Assembly: GCA_016866415.1 (NCBI GenBank)
Contig: VGML01000113.1
Coordinates: forward strand, 1 to 6,682
Length of the DNA: 6,682 nucleotides
Direction of reading: 5' to 3'
DNA from: Bacteroidota bacterium
GTDB lineage: Bacteria > Bacteroidota > Bacteroidia > Flavobacteriales_D > Crocinitomicaceae
Part shown: positions 1-5,751 of the stretch, piece after piece
How positions within the stretch are numbered: the first letter of the stretch is position 1
How the letters are laid out: each line of letters starts with the position of its first letter
Made by a program: the position numbers and the translations under genes
Notes under the pieces: generated by a model
What the model saw: the letters and a program-made list of their open reading frames with translations, nothing else
What the model was told of the DNA's origin: nothing
The model's database searches: none

Positions 1-297
1 TTGACAAATGGTTTTGGAGGAGTTTTGAGTTTCAAAGTGAAAGGTACAGTTGAGCAAGCAAATGAATTCATTAATTCCCTTGAATTAGTATCCCATTTGG
101 CAAATGTTGGTGACGCAAAATCATTGATTATTCACCCAGCGGCAACCACGCATGAACAGTTAACAAAAGAAGAACAAATTGCAGCAGGCGTTGAACCGGG
201 CCTTCTCCGTTTATCAGTTGGAATTGAGCATGTTGAAGATATTATTCATGACTTAGAACAAGCCTTTCAACAAGTAAAAAACAAAGCCATAGTTTAA
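1..297 (+). CDS. metY: O-acetylhomoserine sulfhydrylase, C-terminal fragment (5' end outside window)
   Basis: This is the last 98 residues of a PLP-dependent enzyme of the Cys/Met metabolism family. It converts O-acetylhomoserine plus sulfide to homocysteine in the cytoplasm. The frame is open at base 1; the first codon (TTG) falls inside the gene and encodes Leu, so it is not a start. Recognisable C-terminal family features are the GFGGVLSF strand (residues 4-11), the LANVGDAKSLIIHPAATTH block (33-51), which is highly conserved in MetY-type enzymes, EEQIAAGV (57-64), and RLSVGIE (70-76), whose Arg70 corresponds to the arginine that binds the substrate carboxylate in this family. The catalytic PLP lysine lies upstream and cannot be seen. 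The gene sits directly before metX, which makes its substrate, and this supports MetY over cystathionine gamma-synthase. The family call is firm; exact substrate specificity is inferred. Confidence 0.92.
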   Translation: MTNGFGGVLSFKVKGTVEQANEFINSLELVSHLANVGDAKSLIIHPAATTHEQLTKEEQIAAGVEPGLLRLSVGIEHVEDIIHDLEQAFQQVKNKAIV

Positions 298-307
298 AGT
301 AAAATTA

Positions 308-328
308 AGCCCCCTTTCGTTGGGGGCT
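308..328 (+). terminator. GC-rich hairpin between metY and metX (attenuator or weak terminator)
   Basis: A perfect 7-bp inverted repeat, AGCCCCC (308-314) and GGGGGCT (322-328), flanks a 7-nt loop TTTCGTT. It begins 10 nt after the metY stop and ends 13 nt before the metX start. The sequence after the stem (ATTAAACC) has only a poor T-tract, so full rho-independent termination is doubtful. It may instead reduce readthrough into metX-hom or protect the 3' end of the metY message. The stem is seen directly; the function is inferred. Confidence 0.55.
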
Positions 329-341
329 ATTAAACCAAAAA

Positions 342-1409
342 ATGATGAGTGCAAAAAATGTTGTTTTCAATGAGTTTCAATTAGAAAGTGGATTGCTTTT
401 AAAAAATGTTGAAGTATCCTATCACACGTTTGGCAATTTGAATAAAGCTAAAAATAATGTGGTTTGGGTATGTCATGCCTTAACAGCAAACAGCAATCCC
501 TACGAATGGTGGCCAAATGTATGTGGCGAAACTGGATTTTTTAATGAAAAGGAACATTTTATCGTATGTGCAAATATTCTTGGTTCTTGTTATGGTTCAA
601 CAGGACCTTTATCCAAAGATGAAAATGGAGACACCTACTTCGATTATTTTCCATTGGTTACAACAAGAGATATGGCTCGATTACATGAAAAATTAAGACA
701 ATACCTTGCACTAAGTCAGATTTATGTTTTAATTGGCGCCTCCCTCGGTGGCCAGCAAGCGTTAGAATGGGCTGTTGAAAATCCTTCTGTATTTGAAAAT
801 TTGATTTTAATTGCAACGAATGCCAAACATTCTCCTTACGGAATAGCCTTTAATGAAAGTCAACGGTTAGCAATTAAAGCGGATTCAACTTATGGAAAAA
901 AAGATGAAAATGCAGGAGAAGCAGGCCTAATTGCAGCGAGAAGCATTGCTCTCTTGAGTTATCGTTCGTATGAAGGATATTCTTTTTCTCAAGGCGAAGA
1001 CAACAACGAAGTACTAACAAATTTTAAAGCAAGCTCCTATCAAAAATACCAAGGGATTAAATTGGCAAAAAGATTTAATGCCTATTCGTATGTTCTGCTC
1101 TCACATGCAATGGATGCACACAATGTAGGAAGATCAAGAGATGGAATTGAAAATGCTTTGGCACAAGTTAAAGCGAAAACATTGATTATTGGAATTACGA
1201 CTGATATTTTGTTTCCGCTCGAAGAACAAAGAAAATTGTGGCTTCACATACCAAATTCCAAATTAAAAACGATAGAATCTGCTTATGGCCATGACGGGTT
1301 CCTCATTGAACACGAAGCGCTTGTTTCTGAATTCAGGAATTTCTTGAATCACACACCCAAAAATTATGTTAAACATTCAACATTGAATGAAATATTATTT
1401 ACTGCTTAA
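342..1409 (+). CDS. metX: Homoserine O-acetyltransferase (MetX, alpha/beta hydrolase fold)
   Basis: This 355-residue cytoplasmic enzyme is predicted to transfer an acetyl group from acetyl-CoA to homoserine, giving O-acetylhomoserine for the MetY enzyme encoded just upstream. It has the MetX-type alpha/beta hydrolase layout: a CHALTAN strand-turn (residues 44-50, oxyanion region), the block from CANILGSCYGSTGPLS (76-91) through YFPLVTTRD (102-110), the nucleophile elbow GASLGG with Ser134, an acid residue in TTDILFP (Asp288), and the catalytic His317 in GHDGF. These three residues form the expected Ser-Asp-His triad in the correct order. The length is normal for the family. ATG codons at 342 and 345 are adjacent and either may start translation; neither has a clear Shine-Dalgarno sequence. 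Some MetX homologues use succinyl-CoA, and the acyl donor cannot be settled by eye, although the neighbouring metY favours acetyl. hom follows after 9 nt. Confidence 0.93.
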   Translation: MMSAKNVVFNEFQLESGLLLKNVEVSYHTFGNLNKAKNNVVWVCHALTANSNPYEWWPNVCGETGFFNEKEHFIVCANILGSCYGSTGPLSKDENGDTYFDYFPLVTTRDMARLHEKLRQYLALSQIYVLIGASLGGQQALEWAVENPSVFENLILIATNAKHSPYGIAFNESQRLAIKADSTYGKKDENAGEAGLIAARSIALLSYRSYEGYSFSQGEDNNEVLTNFKASSYQKYQGIKLAKRFNAYSYVLLSHAMDAHNVGRSRDGIENALAQVKAKTLIIGITTDILFPLEEQRKLWLHIPNSKLKTIESAYGHDGFLIEHEALVSEFRNFLNHTPKNYVKHSTLNEILFTA

Positions 1410-1418
1410 TTAAAAAAT

Positions 1419-2651
1419 ATGTCACACTTAAAAATAGGTCTTTTCGGTTTTGGTTGTGTTGGCTCTGGCTTATACCAAGTGCTTAATCAAAACAATCAAC
1501 TCAACGCTAAAATTCAAAAAATTGTTGCCAAAGACCCAACAAAATCACGGGAGAAAACTAGCGTCCCAATTCTGTATGATGCCAGTGAAATAGTTAATGA
1601 TACTGAAATTAATGTGGTTGTTGAGCTTATCAATGATAGCAATGAAGCTTATGAAATTGTAAAAGAATCGCTAAAAAAAGGAAAACATGTTGTCACGGCA
1701 AATAAGAAATTAATTGCTGAGCGCTTGGATGAACTAATTCAACTTGCGAACGAGAATAACGTTTCTCTATTGTATGAAGGCGCCGTTGCAGGTTCAATTC
1801 CCATCATCCGAAATTTAGAAGAATATTACAACAACGATACCTTGACAAGCATCGAAGGAATAGTTAACGGAACAACAAATTACATTCTGACCAAAGCAAA
1901 CCAAGGAATCAGCTATTCAGAGGCACTTTTAGAGGCTCAAAAAAAGGGTTTTGCTGAGGCAGATCCTACCTTAGATGTAGATGGCTTTGACCCTAAATTT
2001 AAATTAACAATACTTTTAAAACATGCCTTTGGGATTAGTGTTTCACCAAGTAACTTGTTGAATATTGGTATCCGTAATTTAAAACCGCAAGACATTCAGT
2101 ATGCCAATGAGAAAGGATTTCGGATAAAATTATTTGCATCAGCTTCAAAAGATGAACATGGAATTACGGCATTTGTTGCGCCCCATTTCATTGAATCTTC
2201 ACACTCTGCTTATCACGTTGACGATGAATTTAATGCGGTTGTTGTTCAGGCTGCTTATGCTGATAAACAACTATTTTACGGAAAAGGAGCCGGTAGTTTT
2301 CCAACGGCAAGTGCCGTTTTATCAGATATTTCAGCGCTACAGTTTAATTACAGGTATGAGTATCGTAAAACAACACCTGAATTATTAAGTCTAACGACTG
2401 ATTTTGAATTGTATGTTTATATCAGTGCAACAACGAAAGAATCCCTTGATCATATTGAATTTGAAGAAATCGACGATTTATATGTAAGCAAAGGATTTAG
2501 TTATAAAATTGGTAAAATTCGTTTTAATGAAATCCAAAAAATCAATTGGAATGACCAAGAAGATCTTTCATTGCTGATTTTTTCAGAAAGCTCAAATCGT
2601 ATTTTAAAAGAATCTGACAAGGCCAATTCGTATAATTTTCACTACAACTGA
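1419..2651 (+). CDS. hom: Homoserine dehydrogenase
   Basis: This 410-residue protein reduces aspartate semialdehyde to homoserine with NAD(P)H, supplying the substrate of MetX. The N-terminal Rossmann fold has GFGCVG at residues 10-15, followed by VVVEL (66-70) and the VVTANKK segment (91-97) with the conserved Lys96. The catalytic domain shows EGAVAGSIPIIRNL (120-133), IVNGTTNYIL (148-157) and GFAEADPTLDVDGFDPKFK (177-195). Glu180, Asp191 and Lys195 have the same spacing as the substrate-binding and catalytic Glu, Asp and Lys of yeast homoserine dehydrogenase. There is no aspartokinase domain, so it is monofunctional. Residues from about 320 to 410 occupy the place of the regulatory ACT domain but lack an obvious ACT glycine-turn signature. 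The start ATG at 1419 lies 9 nt after the metX stop behind an A-rich leader. The stop is followed after one base by the next gene. Family assignment is secure. Confidence 0.94.
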   Translation: MSHLKIGLFGFGCVGSGLYQVLNQNNQLNAKIQKIVAKDPTKSREKTSVPILYDASEIVNDTEINVVVELINDSNEAYEIVKESLKKGKHVVTANKKLIAERLDELIQLANENNVSLLYEGAVAGSIPIIRNLEEYYNNDTLTSIEGIVNGTTNYILTKANQGISYSEALLEAQKKGFAEADPTLDVDGFDPKFKLTILLKHAFGISVSPSNLLNIGIRNLKPQDIQYANEKGFRIKLFASASKDEHGITAFVAPHFIESSHSAYHVDDEFNAVVVQAAYADKQLFYGKGAGSFPTASAVLSDISALQFNYRYEYRKTTPELLSLTTDFELYVYISATTKESLDHIEFEEIDDLYVSKGFSYKIGKIRFNEIQKINWNDQEDLSLLIFSESSNRILKESDKANSYNFHYN

Positions 2652-2652
2652 T

Positions 2653-3099
2653 ATGGAAAAAGCACTTCAACTAAATGAAAAAGTAATACGCTTTAATGCC
2701 TTTTTTACAATTCTAACAGGCATTTACATTCTTGTTTTCAGCAACGAGTGGGTAGGTCTTTTTCTCGCAATTGACTTTTTAATTAGAGGATTTACAAACT
2801 TGCTGTCTCCACTTACGTTACTTTCAAAATTGATTGTGAGGCTTTTAAAACTTACACCTATTTCAGTGTATGCCCCACCTAAAAAGTTTGCTGCAAAGGT
2901 TGGATTGCTTTTTTCCTTTCTTATTTTTCTTTTCACTTTCGTTCAATGGGAAATTTTGACATTAGTTGTAGCAACACTATTAATCATCTGTGCGTTTTTG
3001 GAGGCCTTCCTGAAAATTTGTGTTGGCTGTTATGTATATAATTGGTTTGTTGTTCCCGTATTTTTTGAAAAAATAAACAAGAAGGGCAACGTACAATAA
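2653..3099 (+). CDS. DUF4395 family integral membrane protein
   Basis: This 148-residue inner-membrane protein matches what I recall of the DUF4395 family: an N-terminal RFNA (13-16), an ID.LIRGF segment (40-47) followed by a SPL turn (52-54), a PPKKFAAKVG motif (75-84), and LEAFLKICVGCYVY (116-129) with a CxGC pair at Cys123 and Cys126. Hydrophobic stretches at about 15-29, 33-48, 84-99 and 101-118 suggest three or four membrane segments, with a basic cytoplasmic tail. The function is unknown. Members are, as far as I know, often found near thioredoxin-like or rhodanese genes, which fits a redox or sulfur-handling role for the cysteine pair; that is inference. The ATG at 2653 lies one base after the hom stop, so translation is probably coupled to hom. 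It is the last gene of the methionine operon and runs tail to tail into the next gene. Confidence 0.82.
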   Translation: MEKALQLNEKVIRFNAFFTILTGIYILVFSNEWVGLFLAIDFLIRGFTNLLSPLTLLSKLIVRLLKLTPISVYAPPKKFAAKVGLLFSFLIFLFTFVQWEILTLVVATLLIICAFLEAFLKICVGCYVYNWFVVPVFFEKINKKGNVQ

Positions 3100-3106
3100 T
3101 TATGCT

Positions 3107-4588
3107 TTATGTATTCTTTAACTTTCTGATTTGCAAGTCTACCCACCATTCAAAATCAAAATAAAGAATCGTATTAACTCTCCATTTATGGGAAAGTTGT
3201 TCTCTTAACTCAGTCCGAAAGTTAGTGAGTAATTGAATTTTTTCCATCTTGCCAATGTTATTCCAGTGTATGAATTTTTGATTAATTCGGCTGATTAAAA
3301 ATAATTCAAACTCGTATAAAGCGTCCATTTTACTTAATTGCTTACGAAGTTTTGATCCATCATAGCGAATATTCTCCGTTTTATTCAAAAGGATTTCTGA
3401 AAGGAGTGATAATATTCGTGAAAATGAATAAATATCGTTTCCTCGATTGGTAGTTTCGTGAGCTGTGATTTTCATAAACCATTTATTAGCCTCTTCATAA
3501 TCCTCATTTACAAAAAAGACTTTTGCAATATCAAATCGCAAATACTTTTCGGCATTTCCTCCGGCAAGAACCTCATTTTCGCGCAAAAATAATATAGCTT
3601 TTTGCACTTCAATCCTTGCTTTTGAAAATTCATTCGTTTTCATGAAAGCGATTAATTGAAATTGATGTAAATAGGATTGAGCCATTTTTTGAAATTCTAA
3701 CTCAGATGAAAGAAGCACTATTCTCTTCAATTCTTTAATCAACTCATTAAATTCTTTTTTGTCAAATCCGTTTAATATCAAAGTTGAAAGGCGAGCTGCA
3801 ACCGAACGAAGGTAAAATAAGCCAAACTTCCCTAATTTTTCCGGGTGTTTTTCCAAGAGTTCATACATCTTTTTTGATGATTGTTGACTTAAAGCAGGTT
3901 CTCCGATTGAAGCATAATATAAGTATCTGATATCGTAATAGTAAAGTAATGCGCTTAATGATTTAGCATTCGATTTATCCTGGAGTAAAATGCTTTTCCC
4001 AATTCGCTCAAATTTTAAAAATTGCTTCGTATTCCGAACAAAACTATTTTCTTGCAATAAACTCCTTAAGTCATTATATAAAGAGATATAATCTAATACA
4101 TTTTGATTCATAGAAAGACAACTTTTTTGCTTAATCATCACTTGTTGCATATCTATTGACGTTATGTAACGAGATAATTGAAGTTCCTTTTCCAACAATT
4201 GATAAGTTAAGGAAAATTGATCATTGGTAACCGTTGTCTTTTTTGTTGCAGTCAAACGTTTGTGAGCAAGCTTATAGAGCCTTTTTTCAATGAGTATATC
4301 AATTTCGATTAAGGAATTCAATGACTTGTTTTTTTTATCGCGATATTGCCGCAGTGATTCGAGTAAAACCTCAAATAAGTAATGCTTTTTTACCTCAATG
4401 TTATTATAAAAAGTAAAGTGACTTGTACGATTTTTCAAGAATTCCTTATCGTAGAATTTCATCTCATTGAACACATCAAACAAAAGGAGATAATCATTTG
4501 ATTCTTCCTTTCTACTTGCGAGAAATCGTTTGAAAAATCGTTTCTCAGTTGGAGTTAATGCATGAATGAATACATGTAAACTATCCAT
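3107..4588 (-). CDS. Uncharacterised helical (TPR-like) cytoplasmic protein
   Basis: I do not recognise a named family for this 493-residue protein. It has no signal peptide and no clear membrane segment, and is rich in Lys, Leu, Glu and aromatic residues. Helical, amphipathic stretches run through almost the whole length. A segment such as FSKARIEVQKAILFL (321-335), followed by AKVFFVNEDYEEANKWFMKI (355-374), resembles a degenerate TPR hairpin pair. The N-terminus carries LTPTEKRFFKRF (11-22), and a conserved-looking aromatic C-terminus has FDFEWWVDLQ (477-486). This pattern resembles lineage-specific hypothetical proteins I associate with Bacteroidota, possibly scaffold or regulatory proteins. 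The start at 4588 is supported because the next upstream in-frame ATG runs quickly into a stop. No Shine-Dalgarno sequence is visible. The gene converges on the DUF4395 gene with 7 nt between stops. No enzymatic motif was found. Confidence 0.85.
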   Translation of the reverse strand: MDSLHVFIHALTPTEKRFFKRFLASRKEESNDYLLLFDVFNEMKFYDKEFLKNRTSHFTFYNNIEVKKHYLFEVLLESLRQYRDKKNKSLNSLIEIDILIEKRLYKLAHKRLTATKKTTVTNDQFSLTYQLLEKELQLSRYITSIDMQQVMIKQKSCLSMNQNVLDYISLYNDLRSLLQENSFVRNTKQFLKFERIGKSILLQDKSNAKSLSALLYYYDIRYLYYASIGEPALSQQSSKKMYELLEKHPEKLGKFGLFYLRSVAARLSTLILNGFDKKEFNELIKELKRIVLLSSELEFQKMAQSYLHQFQLIAFMKTNEFSKARIEVQKAILFLRENEVLAGGNAEKYLRFDIAKVFFVNEDYEEANKWFMKITAHETTNRGNDIYSFSRILSLLSEILLNKTENIRYDGSKLRKQLSKMDALYEFELFLISRINQKFIHWNNIGKMEKIQLLTNFRTELREQLSHKWRVNTILYFDFEWWVDLQIRKLKNT

Positions 4589-4616
4589 TGCTTTTAATTC
4601 ATGATAATTTTAAGGC

Positions 4617-4640
4617 GGTAAATATAGGGTAAATTTTACC
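4617..4640. promoter_or_regulatory. Possible operator: clustered GGTAAA half-sites with palindrome
   Basis: GGTAAAT occurs at 4617-4623 and again at 4628-4634, offset by 11 bp or about one helical turn. The second copy forms a perfect 13-bp palindrome GGTAAATTTTACC (4628-4640) with 6-bp arms and a single central base. The cluster lies 29-52 bp upstream of the minus-strand start codon, next to a TATATTTTG sequence (minus strand, 4648-4640) that loosely resembles a Bacteroidota -7 box. A regulator bound here could control that gene. The repeats are seen directly; the role is inferred, and AT-rich palindromes can arise by chance. Confidence 0.35.
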
Positions 4641-4717
4641 AAAATATATCTATTTATTTAATTCTATGAGATATAATTTTTGAATAAAATAGTTTTCTTT
4701 TCTGAGGGTTCTTGAAG

Positions 4718-4725
4718 TATTTTTG
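4718..4725 (+). promoter_or_regulatory. Candidate Bacteroidota -7 promoter element for the FISUMP gene
   Basis: TATTTTTG matches the TAnnTTTG consensus recognised by the primary sigma factor of Bacteroidota. It would give a leader of roughly 55 nt before the ATG at 4786. No good TTG -33 element is seen at the usual spacing upstream, so the promoter may be weak or need an activator. Confidence 0.4.
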
Positions 4726-4785
4726 TTTCAGATTCTAAGAAATGATACCATTGAAAAATACTATTTACTCATAAAAATATAGACC

Positions 4786-5706
4786 ATGAAAATCAAAATC
4801 CTTACACTCAGTTATTTATTTATAAATGTAATTTCTGCATTCGGTCAAACAGTTACAGATGTCGATGGGAACACCTATAATACTGTTTCAATTGGAGATC
4901 AAGTGTGGCTTGGTGAAAATTTAAAAGTGACAAAATTCAATAATCAAGAGCCTATACCACTAGTTCTAGATGACGCACAATGGCCAATTCAAAATCAATC
5001 AGCCTATTGTTACTATCAAGCAAGTATGGATAATGTAAATATTTATGGTAATTTATATAATTGGTACGTTGTAAAGGACTCCAGAAATGTCTGTCCTTCA
5101 GGTTATTATGTTCCTTCAATTACCGAATGGGAAGAACTTGTTACTTTTTTAGGAGGTACTTCGGTTGCTGGTGGAAAATTAAAAGAATTAGGATTTTCAC
5201 ACTGGGCGAATCCAAATACAGGGGCTGATAACTCGAGTAATTACACATTGCTACCATCTGGTTGGAGGGCAAATAACAACGGTGTTTATGAGAATTTATC
5301 GTATATGACTTATCTATGGTCATCAACTCCTTTAGATGCAATGAATTCCTCTATATTGTTAGTTGGTTATGATAGTCAAGCGGCATATACTAGCGAAAGT
5401 CATATTTTAACTGGCTTACCTATACGTTGTTTAAAAGATAAAACATCCTCTTTAAATAAAAACGATAATACTCAAACAATTACCGTTTACCCCAACCCGT
5501 CAAATGAGGTTGTTAATGTTGTTTTACCGACTAGTAAATTTCAAACGGCAAAACTTATAGCTCTGAATGGCAAACTTATAATGAATGGTATGATTGAAAA
5601 TGACTCTTGTACTTTTGATATTTCATCCATCGAAAGTGGTGTATATTTTATTTTAGCAGAAGGGATAAACAGCACCAACTATACTAAAATTGTAATAAGC
5701 CATTAA
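4786..5706 (+). CDS. Secreted FISUMP-domain protein with type IX secretion sorting tail
   Basis: This 306-residue protein is predicted to be exported and then secreted or attached to the cell surface. Residues 1-20 form a signal peptide with a Lys-rich start, a hydrophobic core and probable cleavage before Gln21. Residues 22-218 are a FISUMP (Fibrobacter succinogenes major paralogous) domain: VTDVDGNTYNTVSIGDQVWL (23-42), GENLKV (43-48), an aromatic YCYY (74-77), YGNLYNWY (87-94), CPSGYYVPSITEWEELV (103-119), LLPSGWR (155-161), YLWSST (176-181) and the closing PIRCLKD (212-218). After a short polar linker, residues 231-306 are a T9SS type A sorting domain, with VYPNPSN (234-240) at its start, a central LNGK turn and a GVYFIL strand (285-290). 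The molecular role of FISUMP domains is not established; adhesion or carbohydrate contact has been considered. No Shine-Dalgarno sequence precedes the ATG. Confidence 0.9.
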   Translation: MKIKILTLSYLFINVISAFGQTVTDVDGNTYNTVSIGDQVWLGENLKVTKFNNQEPIPLVLDDAQWPIQNQSAYCYYQASMDNVNIYGNLYNWYVVKDSRNVCPSGYYVPSITEWEELVTFLGGTSVAGGKLKELGFSHWANPNTGADNSSNYTLLPSGWRANNNGVYENLSYMTYLWSSTPLDAMNSSILLVGYDSQAAYTSESHILTGLPIRCLKDKTSSLNKNDNTQTITVYPNPSNEVVNVVLPTSKFQTAKLIALNGKLIMNGMIENDSCTFDISSIESGVYFILAEGINSTNYTKIVISH

Positions 5707-5751
5707 CTTCAACGAGAATCATAAACGTATTAATTATCCAGTAAATAAAGC
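5707..5751 (+). other. Short spacer between two exported-protein genes
   Basis: These 45 bases hold no convincing terminator hairpin and no TAnnTTTG box, so the downstream gene may be cotranscribed with the FISUMP gene. The leader before the ATG at 5752 is AT-rich with only a weak AAAG purine run. Confidence 0.4.

Larger units (their letters stand above)
4589..4785. promoter_or_regulatory. Divergent AT-rich promoter region
   Basis: These 197 bases separate two divergently transcribed genes and are very AT-rich, with no coding frame worth reporting. They should contain the promoters for the minus-strand helical protein gene and for the plus-strand FISUMP gene. The candidate elements are listed separately. 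Confidence 0.7.

Noticed and set aside
1..3. TTG at base 1 as a start codon for a small 98-residue protein
   Set aside because: The sequence matches the C-terminal part of MetY directly from the first codon, so this is a truncated gene and not a small protein.
298..341. Possible SAM-type riboswitch before metX
   Set aside because: The spacer is only 44 nt and holds a single simple hairpin, too short for a known SAM aptamer. Any riboswitch would lie upstream of metY, outside the window.
2134..2388. Plus-strand 84-codon open frame inside hom
   Set aside because: It lies wholly within the well-supported hom gene in another frame, and its translation is a low-complexity Leu/Met-rich string with no family features.
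2724..2936. Minus-strand 70-codon open frame inside the DUF4395 gene
   Set aside because: It is antisense to a gene with clear family motifs and has no recognisable domain or start context.
5141..5341. Minus-strand 66-codon open frame inside the FISUMP gene
   Set aside because: It is antisense to conserved FISUMP motifs and shows no protein features of its own.
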